DNA of 64,000 nucleotides. Source: Sordaria brevicollis (Eukaryota > Ascomycota > Sordariomycetes > Sordariales > Sordariaceae). The notes under the pieces are model-generated. The model was given only the letters and a program-made list of their open reading frames with translations, searched no databases and was not told where the DNA came from. Both the position numbers and the translations under genes were made by a program. Positions 1-10,439 of the stretch are shown one piece after another (position 1 is the first letter of the stretch; every line of letters starts with the position of its first letter). The stretch lies in the NCBI GenBank assembly GCA_033439795.1, contig JAUTDP010000011.1:124001-188000 (forward strand). The letters are read 5' to 3'.

Positions 1-2495
1 CATGGCGACGGGAAGGCAGGGTGTCATGTGGGGAGGTGACGGGACCTACGAGGTGATCCGGGTAGAACCTGGAAGCTCAAAATGATGGGAAACAGCCTCC
101 CTTTATTAAGCAAGGGAATCATGATGTTTGTCTCGCACTTTTCACTCCCAGGTTGCAAGGAAGGGGTGCTGGCAGCCCCAGTGCTGGGGACTACTGGGCC
201 CCAGTCAGAGGTAGCAAGCTCAGGTCCGTGAATGGCATGTTTAATCACTAACAAGAATGGGTGCGATCCTTGCCAAATCTGTTACGGTTCTGCACACCGC
301 ATTACCTAACGAAACCACTCACCAACACCTCCAACATGGACCAGGGAAATCAGGTCAAAATTAGGTGATGTGGCACCTACCTAGCTGTGTGGCGGCTACC
401 TCTAGACCACTAACCTCGACAGAGGAAAGCCAGACTCCACCCTTTGAGATCTGACAGGTGGAGGGGGAGGGGGCCAAGTGCAGGTTTGTTTGTTTGTAGT
501 ATAGTTTGGTTCCTCGGCGTCGTCGGCGTCTTCCTATTTCGCGGCCACTGCCCCGTATGCATCTTTCTCAGCCAACAGAATCAATTCTTCTACAAACGGA
601 AGGTATCCACATCGGTTATGTAGGTCGTATCCGAGACGACTCGGAAATGCGGCCTGGAAATAAATGGTGGCCGGGAAATGTTTTTCAGAAGGTCACGGTG
701 AGCACGAGCCATACGGAACCTCAAATGCACGGCAGTGGTTCTGGGAGGCCCTCGTTTCCAGGTCGAGCTTCTACCAAGTCCTAGAAATGGGGGATTTCCA
801 GGCAGACAACTAAAAAACGAACTAGAAGATTTCCAGGCCGGATACCTTAGGTACTCCAAGTCGTCGGACACGCCCTTAGTTGGTGTGTTGCAATAGTCTC
901 TAAGCACAGACCACCCCACAACGACACTCTACCCCACCCTACGACTAGGGACGGGACTGGGTGGGTTTTGGTATCCCTGGGCGCTGATTGGTTGTGTGGG
1001 TGTTGGAGTGGGGGAGGTGGGCCAGCGCCCGGGGGTGCCGTTTGGCCCGTTTCGGAGGTGCGTACTCGTCGGTTAGGTGTTGTGGCTATGTGGTGGGTCC
1101 AGCCAACCTCCTCTCTTATCTCAGAGGGACGAGGAGAGGAGGTTGGCTTGGCTGGAAGCGGGCCCCCAAAGGTAGGCCCCACACGGCCCATGGTCTGTGC
1201 AACCTAACCGACGAGTAAGCTTCTTCTTCTTCTTCTTCCTCCTCTTCCTCCCCCTCTCAGGGCGTGTTTGGCGCACACGCGGAATTGGTGTTCTGAAAGG
1301 AAACTGTAAGGAGCCGGCGCGCATATGTCATAAAATCCACGCAGGTTGGGAATTGGAATTTCAGAATCGACCTGTTCCCGAAAGTTGAATCTCCGAGACT
1401 ATTCTGAAGTGGAATCCCGCCTTATTATTGGTTGGTAAAGAAAATTGTGGGGGTCGGGTCGCGATTTCAGAAGGCTCAAGTGGAATTTCCAAAACACTCG
1501 GAACGCGATTCTGAAATGTCATCCAAGTGGGATTTCCTGGGCTTTCGGACACGCAGCTTTCTGAATTTTCTTTCCAAAAGATTTAGAACGCCATTTCTGG
1601 GTGCGGCCAACACACCCGACCCTTGTGATTATTTGTTTTTCTTCGGGAAGAAATACAATTACTCGTTGCACGTTCAGTAGCCTAACAATCCCTTCTTCTA
1701 TACCATCTACACTGCAAATCATGTCAATATCTCTCCTCAACGACTCCTCTCAAATTGCTAACTCAAGGAGTGTATCGTATCATTTTGACTTTCTTGCGTG
1801 TCTTCTTCAATCTCATCCGTCAGTCACGTCCTATAGAGCAGGAGTCAAACATCCATACACACAGGCATCACGCTACCCTACCTATAAAACATAACGGCAC
1901 TGAACATCATGGCATTGAAGCGCGAGGAGCTAACTGTTTGACGAATACTTCGCTGTCAAATTCTCACACGAGTCGCTAACATCTTCTCAAAGTAATTCAT
2001 GGACATCATCAACCAACGATTCTACCAAACTACCCACTCTCCAACTCTCCAACGAAAACAAAACAAAACAACCAAGCTACATATGGATAAGCATGTAAAC
2101 AAGAAGTGAAGCCCTCACCACCATAAACTCCGTTTTGGACTTTGACATTTTGTCTGTTGTACCTTAACCTCCCCAAGAAAACAGAACCAGTTACTAGCTA
2201 GCTACTCCAACAGCAGCGACTCGACTCAAATCTGTCAACGGGTCTGCAAGGTATACCGGACATTTTCGAAAGGCTATAGCAACAAGAAAAGAAAGGAAAG
2301 CAACCGAGTAGCGCTTTTGCATGCCCTAACACACCCTTTAGTTTCAGAAAGAAGGGGGACATAGAGCCATGACGCTTTAACAACCAACACCGAACAACAA
2401 ACTCCTACATACCTACTGAGGAGGTCTTGACGTAGATGTACATCTGTGAGGTACTACTCATTCCCTCCAGCCGTCAATTCAGCTCAAGAGAGACT
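1..2495. other. Intergenic, no convincing gene
   Basis: I see no reading frame here with an ATG, fungal splice signals and a plausible protein. The stretch holds one copy of a dispersed repeat (894-1060). It also holds several loosely similar segments at about 1350-1560, each containing a TTTCAGAA or TTCTGAA core followed by a GTGGRATTTCC-like string, which may be decayed local duplications. The right end should contain the 3' untranslated region of mif2, which is transcribed toward this side. Confidence 0.6.
894..1060 (+). repeat. Dispersed repeat, copy A
   Basis: This segment recurs in the same orientation at 56183-56349. Shared blocks include AGCACAGACCACCCCACAAC, TGGTATCCCTGGGCGCTGAT, TGGTTGTGTGGGTGTTGGAG and GCAGCGCCCGGGGGTGCCGT, with short indels between them. 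It has no terminal inverted repeat and no open reading frame that I recognise. Confidence 0.85.
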
Positions 2496-5019
2496 TTAAG
2501 CGGAAGACGTAGCGGCAGCAGATGTATCCATCATCGAGTTCTCCGGCCCCCCAATTTGACTCTCGTCGCCTTCGCCTTCTCCTTCGGCAGATGGCCTAAC
2601 CTGCACCTCACACCCCTGCGAGAAGAAGACGCGGGCTGGTTGGTCGTAGTCGTTTTCGATGGAGTAGTAGTTACCTGTTTTGTCGTCCACATCATTAGCA
2701 TCATCTTCCTCATTCCCAACAACCTTTTTTTCGGGAAATGGGGATACTCACCCCTCGGCACAAACCACATCCCCCCCTTCCCCACCCTAAACACCGTCTC
2801 ATTCACCGTCACCAACACCCGCCCCGTGTACACAAAAAACGTCATAAACATCTTCCGGCTGTTCTTGGGCCTCTTGACCGCTCCCGGCGGGAGGTCCACG
2901 ACGCCCGCGCCGAAAAACCCTTCGTTGACCGTCTTCGCGTACCGGAACGTCGCGTCCTTGACTTTCTGGGTTCTGATAGCCCGCCCCGAAATAGCCAGCT
3001 GCTTCTCCTGCACCTCGACCTCGTCGTCCAGCGCGGGGGGGTGGAACTCGTGCGAGGGGTACCAGGTTACCACGTCCCCGCCCAGGATGCCCGGGTTGAG
3101 TTCCCATGGTTCTGGGGGTGGGGAGGGGTCGCGGCGGTCTTTGGCGGCTTTGCGGCCGGAGGGACCAGCGCCGCCAACAGTACCCGGACGTTTGCCGCCG
3201 CCGCGGGAACGGCCGCGACCAAAGTCCACCACTTCTTCCTCGACGCGAACGACTTCTTTGATTTTGGGGAGGACGAACTTGCGCTTGCGGACTTGGGAGG
3301 CGGAAGACTTGGGAGCGTGGTCGGCGACGAATTCGTCTTCTTCGTACTCGTAGTCGACGTGCTCGTTGCGCCAGTAGGCCAGGGGCTTGATGGAGTGACG
3401 ACCGGAGCGGGTGCGGGTGATGGCGGAGCTGTCGCCGGGGACTTCGCGGCGGTTGATGACGAGGCCGCGGGACTTGGGCAGAGGAGGACCGCGCGGGATG
3501 GCGGCGATGGAGGTGTCGGCGTCGGGGGCGGGAGACGCTTGGCGCTTGCGACCACCCTTTTGTTGTTGTTTCGTAGCAGCGGCCTTGGAGGCTTTGGTGG
3601 CTTTCGGGTTGACGGGTTCGGCGGCCGGGGTGGGGGCTCTACCCTTTCCTTTGGCGCCTGCCTTTCGTGAAGGAACGGGTTCTGGTTCTTGTTCCTCCTC
3701 TTCGTCGACCTCTTCTGGTTCTGGTGCTGGGGTAAGTGACTTCTTGGGCCTTCCTCTGCCCTTGGTGGCGGGTGCTGGTGCGGCCTCGATGCGTTGGCGC
3801 TTGGATTGGCGACTGGCGGAGGAGTCTTCGACATCGGTAGCGGGTTCTTCCACGGTACGTCGTTTCCTGCCTGGTTTGGCTGCTGGGGCTGGTTCCTCGA
3901 CGGCTGCGGCCTTGCCCTTGGCTCCCCTTCCTCGCTTTGCAGCAGCCTTGGGCGCAACTTGTTCTGGTTGTTCCTCCTCTGCCTCTTCATCCTGCTCTTC
4001 CTGCTCCTCCTCTTCTACCACTGGCGCAGCAGGTTTCCGTCCACGCTTTGCCGGCGCGGGTGCTGGTGATGGCTCCTTGGCTTTGGGTTTCCTTCCAGGC
4101 TTCTTCTTGGCCGCAGGCGCAGATACAACTTCGGGGACTTCCTCTGGCTCCTCCTCCTCCTCCTCCTCCTCTGGCGCATCCTCTTCCTGTTCGACGGGCT
4201 GCTCCTCCTCCACCTCTCCATCGTCCTCCAAAATGGCCATAGACTCCTCGATAAAGGCCTCGGTTTCATCTGGGACCGCAGCACTCTCTTCCTCCTCTTC
4301 CTCGTGATGCCCATTCAACCCATTGACGCCATTCGTCTTTGTCGGTTGCGATAGAGAGCGTCCACCAGCCTTAAGCGCCTCGAAGTTCAATCTCCGCCTA
4401 GCAGTGTTGATATCTTCGGCAGGCTGGGAGGAGGAACCGCGGTCGTAGTTTTCTTTGTTAGCGGCGCCAAGGGATCCGCGAGTAGGTGATGAGCTGCGCG
4501 CCATTAGACGGTTGCGGGCGGGCGAGTTGACGACCATCTTGACGGGTGATCGGCTGTTGCGGTTGACGGGGAGAGGGAGTCGACTGGCGTTGCCATTGAG
4601 TAGAGCAGCTGGGGCAATGCCGGAGGCTGTTGTATGGGATGGTGTTAGCAACTGCGCGCGCGCGTCAACATTGGGGTGTCCTCAACATACTGGTAGTGAT
4701 GTCCATGTCCTCGCTGTCTGCCCTGCCATCCTCCGAGGCGCCACCATCTTCTTGGTCTTCCTCGGCTTCGTCTTCATCGCGGTCCTCGGTGGTTGGTTTC
4801 TGGGGGGAGGAGAAGAGGTCGTCGAGGGGTTGCATGCCATGTTCATCGCGGACGCCCGAGTCCTTGAGGGTAACACCGGTTTTGCTGGAGGGTTTGTTAG
4901 TTTTAATCTTTTGATGGTGAGACAATGGTGAGCGCATACCGGCCAGCCACTCCCAACTCGTAGATCTGCTCTGGCTCGGGGAACAGACTGCGCCGCACTC
5001 CAGACGGTCGTGGCGCCAT
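2496..5019 (-). CDS. mif2: Inner kinetochore protein CENP-C/Mif2
   Basis: This is the centromere-binding kinetochore protein CENP-C (Mif2 in yeast), which binds CENP-A nucleosomes and recruits the outer kinetochore. I predict four exons (5019-4940, 4884-4691, 4626-2752, 2674-2496) encoding 775 residues. The introns have CTAAC or GCTAAC branch points, and all phases join. The N-terminus reads MAPRPSGVRRSLFPEPEQ, and exon 2 opens with RKTGVTLKDSGV followed by QPLDDLFSSP, matching the conserved Mif2 N-terminal block. The centre is acidic, Ala/Pro-rich and carries AT-hook-like motifs (GRKPK, GRKPA, GRGRPKK). The CENP-C motif is near residues 475-510 (RSGRHSIKPLAYWRN). The C-terminal cupin dimerisation domain runs from about 645 to 760 and is completed only if the last intron is removed (VPRG joins NYYSIENDYDQPA). 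It is divergent from rnh201. I am very confident of the family. Confidence 0.95.
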
Positions 5020-5557
5020 CGTGTTGTTGTTGATGTGGTGGTGATTGTTGTTGTCGCGGTAATGCTGGAGCTACCGTTTGGTTGTCGCGTATCGGGTGCG
5101 CGACCCTGGAGAAAACAATTGAGGTTTGCGCGGGCGGCGGAAGAACAGCAACAACAATTTGGAGATGCCGGGAACCTGGGCACTGCAGTGCAAGATTGGA
5201 TGGGCGCGGGAGATGAAGGATCAAGATGCACTTGTTGATGCACACAGTGGTCACGGTGGGTGTCGTGCTTCTGCAGTGAACGTTACCTGCTGGAAAGAGA
5301 CCGTGACGGGAGACAAGGGTGGAGACCTTGGGCTCAGTACCTCTAGGAGTGGGGCATCAACTCTTTAGCCTGGAGCTCATGATTGGTCGGCGCGTTAACA
5401 GACGCGTCCCCCAACGTCAACTTTCTTTCTCTGCGACAAGACTTTCCTCAAACAACACCCAATTCTTGTCCACCAAACATCTTATCGTCAATTGTATACT
5501 CAATTCCACGCCATATAATCAACCATAACCACGACAACCCCGCCAACACCCATCACC
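5020..5557. promoter_or_regulatory. Divergent intergenic promoter region mif2/rnh201
   Basis: These 538 bases separate the divergent start codons of mif2 and rnh201, so both core promoters and 5' leaders must lie here unless upstream introns exist. No classical element stands out. The side next to rnh201 is rich in CAA and CCA, as is common in fungal 5' leaders. Confidence 0.5.
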
Positions 5558-6742
5558 ATGACCGACCCCGACGACACCACCACCCCCTTCCTCCCACCCA
5601 CCATCTCCCCCCCTCAACTCCTCTCCGGCATCTCCCAAACCTACTTCTCCCCCATCCCTCCCCACCTCCTCGACAACAAGAAGAACACCCCCTGCTGCCT
5701 CGGCGTCGACGAAGCCGGCCGCGGCCCCGTCCTCGGTCCCATGGTCTACTCGGCCTTCTACCTCCCGCTCACCCTCTCCGACCCGCTCCTCAAACAAACC
5801 CACAGCTTCGACGACTCCAAAGTCCTGACCGCCGCCGTCCGCCTCTCCCTCTTCAAACAACTCTGCACCGCCGAGACCGAACTCCAAAAAAACTGCGGCT
5901 ATGCCACCTCCTCGCTCTCTCCCTTGTCCATATCGAGCGGGATGTTAAAAGCCAGCAAGGCGCAGATCTACAACCTCAACCAGCAGGCTATGGACGCCAC
6001 CATCGCTTTGATAAAGGGTGTTTATGAGAGGGGTGTGAACGTGACGGAGATTTACATCGACACCATCGGTCAGCCGGCGGCGTACCAAAAAAAGTTGGAG
6101 AGGGTTTTCCCCACGGCAAAGATTACGGTTGCGAAAAAGGCCGATTCGTTGTACCCCGTGGTGTCGGCGGCGTCAGTGGTTGCGAAGGTGACGAGGGATA
6201 TTGCGCTGGAGGTGTTGTGGGCGGATCGGAGCAGGCAGATGCGGAAGAGGGCTAGGATGCTGGAAAGGGAGGAGTCATCGGGGGAGAGCATGGATGGGGC
6301 GAAGAGGGTGAAGTTGGAGAGGGGGGATACTATTGTGACAAATGGGTCGGATGCAATGGATGTCGATGAGCCAGCACAATCACAACTCGAGACATCAGAG
6401 CCGCCAGTAGAGGAGGACGAAGACGAAGAGGCGGAAGAAGAGGAAACAAACGAAGCAATGGCCTGGGGCTCAGGCTATCCCTCGGACAGCAAATGCGTCA
6501 GTTGGCTCAGGCAAAATATGCACCCTGTCTTCGGCTGGGGTCCAGAATGCCGGTTTTCTTGGGGAACGGCAAAGGACATGTTGGAGACCAAGGGAGGCGT
6601 AAAGGTGGATTGGCCTGAGGAAGAGGAGGAAGAGACGCAAAAGTTGACAGACTTCTTCATGGCCAAGAAGGACCAAGAAGAGGAGAACGTGGATGAGTTG
6701 GGGACGTGGTTTGGGACGCCTGCTGGGGTTGAGTGTTTTTAA
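5558..6742 (+). CDS. rnh201: Ribonuclease H2 subunit A
   Basis: This is the catalytic subunit of RNase H2, which cuts RNA in RNA/DNA hybrids and removes single ribonucleotides from genomic DNA. It is a single exon of 394 residues. The type 2 RNase H active site is visible: GVDEAGRGPVLGPMVY (D51, E52), DDSK (85-88), EIYIDTIG (D168) and KADSLYPVVSAASVVAKVTR (D196). These are the four expected carboxylates. The protein is longer than most homologues because of a charged, acidic insert at about residues 235-300 (poly-Glu/Asp) before the C-terminal segment with CVSWLRQNMHPVFGWGPECR. The start is the ATG preceded by ACC in the leader. No intron is needed. Confidence in the function is high. Confidence 0.95.
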   Translation: MTDPDDTTTPFLPPTISPPQLLSGISQTYFSPIPPHLLDNKKNTPCCLGVDEAGRGPVLGPMVYSAFYLPLTLSDPLLKQTHSFDDSKVLTAAVRLSLFKQLCTAETELQKNCGYATSSLSPLSISSGMLKASKAQIYNLNQQAMDATIALIKGVYERGVNVTEIYIDTIGQPAAYQKKLERVFPTAKITVAKKADSLYPVVSAASVVAKVTRDIALEVLWADRSRQMRKRARMLEREESSGESMDGAKRVKLERGDTIVTNGSDAMDVDEPAQSQLETSEPPVEEDEDEEAEEEETNEAMAWGSGYPSDSKCVSWLRQNMHPVFGWGPECRFSWGTAKDMLETKGGVKVDWPEEEEEETQKLTDFFMAKKDQEEENVDELGTWFGTPAGVECF

Positions 6743-7267
6743 GGTGCTGGATGACGAAGGCCTTTTTTTTCTTGCTTTTGGTCAACGGTTTGCATTGGGG
6801 ACGGGTCATGGAGTTACGGAGTTCGATTGATGAATGGCATTTGTGCTCGTCGGTATCACAGCAATTTTCTTTCTTTTTACGGCATGCGTCGTCTTCAGAC
6901 CCATCTAGGTTATCGTTGATTGCGGCCTGGAACATGATTGCGGTTTTTCTTGTCCTATCCGACGTCCAAGGTCATGCATTCGTCTTGATCGTGATCATGA
7001 TTCAGAACAACATTCTCCATGACACAATAGACATGAATCCGCTCCCTTACCTTCTTTACGCAATGAAGCGTCGTATCCCCCTCCAGTCCGAGTCTGTTAA
7101 CCATCGCCAGATTCATCAAAGGGGTATTTATACTCCCTCAAACCAACCCATCACTTACCTTCCCCCGTTTACCCATACGAACCAAGACTCCAACACCAAC
7201 ATTCAACATCGATACTTGTTCGCCAACCAGACCCAACAAGCTAGCCAAACCCAACAAAGAGCAAAAC
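6743..7267. other. Intergenic
   Basis: I see no gene here. The stretch should contain the rnh201 3' end and the promoter and leader of the small gene starting at 7268. The leader just before the ATG is rich in CAA and CCA. Confidence 0.5.
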
Positions 7268-7651
7268 ATGTCAGCCCGCCTCCTCCTCCCCCTCCGCACC
7301 CCCATCCACTCCTCCATCCACCCCGCCTGCAACAACACCGTCATCCTCCTCCCCGCCACCTGCCCGGCCCACGGCCGGCCCCTCCAAGTCTTTGCCCACG
7401 CCACCAACGCCGACTTCCCCGCGGCCGCTGTAGAAGTCCAGCTGAACTCCACCCCCGTCGTGGACCCCCAGTATCCGTACAACAGGTATGTGGTCCTCAA
7501 CGGGCTGACGCTACCCGGGATAGGCAGGTGGAGGGTGACGATTTGGGGGGAGGTGGAGGGGTTGGGGGAGGTTTTCCAAGTGGATGCGGGGACGGTGAAT
7601 GTGGTGTTGAGTTGGCTGGATGTGGGGAGGGGGCCTTGGTTGTGTAAGTCT

Positions 7652-7682
<31 letters not shown>

Positions 7683-7853
7683 GGGAGGGGGGGGGGGGGG
7701 GGGAAGGGGGGTATGTTTTGGGTAAATTTCTGCTGAGAGGTCAAGTGTGTTTGAAAAGTGTGCTAATGAAGTTTTTTCGGTTTGGGTCGGTGGTATATAG
7801 CGGACGATGAGGTGCAGTTGTTGAGAAGCATTGGGATGTGGTGGGTTTCTTGA
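7268..7853 (+). CDS. Hypothetical protein, 142 residues
   Basis: I do not recognise this protein. The model has two exons (7268-7643 and 7801-7853) and an intron with a GTAAGTC donor, a GCTAATG branch and a TATATAG acceptor. It adds the tail SDDEVQLLRSIGMWWVS to GRGPWL. The protein begins MSARLLLPLRTPIHSS and continues with alternating hydrophobic stretches that suggest beta strands (VILLPATCPAHGR, RYVVLNGLTL, RWRVTIWGEV, FQVDAGTVNVVLSW). It has no membrane segment or clear signal peptide. The strong third-position GC bias of the first exon, the good splice sites and the phase match argue for a real gene. The 157-nt intron is unusual in carrying a T29 run followed by a G17 run. Confidence 0.6.
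7654..7703. repeat. T29 and G17 homopolymer tracts inside an intron
   Basis: An uninterrupted run of about 29 T is followed almost directly by GGGA and a run of about 17 G, all inside the predicted intron of the 7268 gene, between donor and branch point. Run lengths may be inexact because of sequencing or replication slippage. Confidence 0.85.
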
Positions 7854-8708
7854 GAGAAGATGACAAAGATGGGTGACCGATTGATGACACACTAGGTTGG
7901 ACTGGTCACTGGACTGGACTGGACTGGACTGCCCGGTGAGGGCACATGCACTCATCGACGTTATACCATAGTCCATATTCTCGTGGGTATAAGGTAGGGA
8001 AGTCTGTAAGGAATCGTTTGTCGTGGATCAAAGAATATGTTCAAGTAACGGAGAGGCAGGGAGTAGTTGGAAAAAGAAAGAGAAAAAAGGAGACTATGTT
8101 TTGCTTTCCCATCGAACGTAAATAACGAGTGACGAGAACTTGTGGCTCTTTGTGTCTCATACAGAAGGCGAAAAAAAGAAAAAGAAAAAGAAAAAGAAAT
8201 GTAACTTCAGGAAAAAAGAAGAGAGAAAAAAAGACATACAACACCAGGGATTCGCTGGTCGTCACCGACCCAACTACTAGTCTGGCCCTCACTGGCTTAT
8301 CTATGGGAGAGCGGACGGGATCCCGAGTTTTCCAGTGGGTATGGTCGTATGTGCGTAATCTTTGCATGGGGTGGACCCTAAATACTCGCAACTGCCTATA
8401 ACTGATTAAAGTTTTCTAGTTACGGCAAAATTACTGTTTGTTGGTGTCGTTGCGATCTCCCTGGGAGGTTTTGTTGCCACCAAGACAGCGTAAAGCAGCC
8501 AGGATATACTACCCCGAGGTCGGTCACTACATGTAGGTAGTCCCCCTGAACAACCAGTTAACTGGCTTTCAATAATCAAACGAGAATGAAACCCAATGAG
8601 TCCAAGTACTCAAATCACGGTTATTTGTATATATAACTTCTCTGAACCCCGTTTATAACATTTCCCCCTCCCTCACCCAAAATTACCAAGCAATCCCCAA
8701 GCAATCCC
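7854..8708. other. Intergenic between convergent genes
   Basis: This contains the 3' ends of two convergent genes. It holds a short (GGACT)n stretch near 7907-7930 and a purine-rich run of AAAAAG repeats near 8166-8240. No gene is seen. Confidence 0.5.
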
Positions 8709-9174
8709 TCAGCCCTGCGCCCCAGTCTGCCCCCTCCTCACACACCTGATCCTCTTCTTAAACTTGGTATCCAAGTTATGGCACCCGTTGGGCAAATGGC
8801 CCAACTTCTCGCCCGTGCACGCGCCCCCGCTGTCGGTCTTGCCCACTTTGTCCGAGTAGGCGTACCACGAGGGACCCGAGTTGGTGATGTAGACGGAGTG
8901 CGAGGTGTCGTCCATGGTGACGACGCCGAGGCCGGAGCGGGCGTGGCCGTAGTTGTAGGTTTTACTGTGACGAATATAATATTAGCACGAGCACGAGCAC
9001 GAGGACGAGGAAGGGATAGGATGGGATAGGATAGGAAGATGAGTGAGGGGGGAAGAGGTGGAAGAGAGAGGAGAGGGCTTACCAGTTACCGTCCTTATAC
9101 TCGTTAGCCTTGGGGTTGGTGGCAGAGACCATGGAGGCGGAGGCCACGGCGAAGGCGAGGAGGGAGAACTTCAT
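8709..9174 (-). CDS. Small secreted cysteine-containing protein
   Basis: This is a predicted secreted protein of 115 residues in two exons (9174-9083 and 8964-8709). The intron has a GTAAGCC donor, a GCTAAT branch and a TTCGTCACAG acceptor. The first 18 residues (MKFSLLAFAVASASMVSA) form a classic signal peptide with an alanine cleavage site. The mature part has four cysteines, in the contexts DGNCKTYNY, GACTGEK, NGCHNL and IRCVRR, enough for two disulfides. It also has several aromatic residues and a basic C-terminus. I recognise no enzyme family. A small secreted protein with an extracellular or cell-wall role is the most I can infer. The short exon 1 with the signal peptide is easily missed. 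Confidence 0.75.
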
Positions 9175-10200
9175 GGTTGTGGTTCTTGGTTTGAGTGTCT
9201 TGAGAGTGACTGGTGTTCAGAGGCTGCAAGTTTTGCTGGCGATAGTTGTTTGAAGGTGAAGATGAATGGAGCTGTGAGGGCTGGATGGATGAAGAGAAGA
9301 GATTGAGGCTGATGAGAGAGGAGGAAGTGGTTTATATACCCTTTTTCACTCCGCTTTCCTTCCCCTAAGTCCTGGATAGAATAGGTAGACAACTCCCCGA
9401 CGGCCTCCCCATCCCAGCCCATCAGATCATCCAGCATCCTCATCCGTCCCCATCCTCATCCACTCTCCTGAAATATCCTGCATCCAGGCGTCAACATTCG
9501 TTAAAAACGGGGACTGAAGCCCGACGGAAAGAAAAACATGGATCTTCATGCAGCCCTAACACTAGCGAACCTAGCAGCCTAACAACGTTTGGCTCTAAAG
9601 ACCCCCGGATTCTGCAAATAGAAGGGGATCGTCGGGCTACGTGTTGAGGCGAAGGCGTATGGGGCGGTCAAATTAAAGTGTTCCACCGTCAGCCCTACGC
9701 TGCCACTAGTATCTAGCGAAAGTCTTGTCAAAGAAGCGGGAACATGAATTGGAAAAGTTCATTGGGTGCCTAAGAAAGAAAATCCTTCGCTTGCCCAAAG
9801 TTTGTGTGGCTGGCGTTTGTTTCAATTGTATTAGCCGCGACCCCAGACCCCAGACTTGCACCACGAAAAAGAATGCCGACGGTGTTTAGGGCTGAGAGAG
9901 AGCGGTCTGGGTTCCCGTCGCTTGGGTTCGCTTGGACACGGGCAGGACAGTTATGCGAACAACGATCGATCCTGGCGCGTACGATACGTCGCTAGCGAAA
10001 AAGGGGGTTCAGCAATCAGAAGACTTGATGAACAGCAGAGACCCATACAGGAGAAAAAGAGGCATGAATCGAGAGAAGTGGACGAGAGATGTCAAAGAGG
10101 CGCGTGAGTTGTAAAAGGTGAGATTTTAGGTGCTCAACACCTTGGCGCTCCTCTTCCGATTGGGCTGTGAGCTTGGCATGCACTTGGCTTGGCGCCGCCA
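9175..10200. other. Intergenic, upstream of the secreted protein gene
   Basis: No gene was found. The part nearest 9174 should be the promoter of the secreted protein gene. The stretch ends at the inverted repeat of the RIP-degraded element starting at 10201. Confidence 0.5.
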
Positions 10201-10253
10201 TTCCTAAATTCAAACGCCTGTGTAGTCTTGGCGGGAGGGGGTGTGTGCGCGCA
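10201..10253 (+). repeat. Left terminal inverted repeat of the 4.4-kb element
   Basis: It begins TTCCTAAATTCAAACGCC and ends GGGTGTGTGCGCGCA. It is the reverse complement of 14584-14636 with four transition differences (positions 5, 9, 23 and 30 of the repeat). The GC-rich inner half is much less mutated than the element interior. Confidence 0.9.
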
Positions 10254-10439
10254 TATACAATAATATATCTTCGTTAAAATTATAAATCTTATTCGTTTTC
10301 AACCGTTTCTATATAGAATCGAAGCCTAATAACCACATTTTCATTACAGAAAGTAAATAAACAATATTGCTATTATTAATAATTGATTCTATTATTTTTT
10401 TTTTACTATACCTCCTAAGTTTATCCTTAAAACCTAGCC

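Noticed and set aside
2436..4931. Long open frames on the plus strand opposite mif2
   Set aside because: They are antisense shadows of the GC-rich, low-complexity CENP-C coding sequence (poly-Ser and poly-Gly translations) with no start or splice context.
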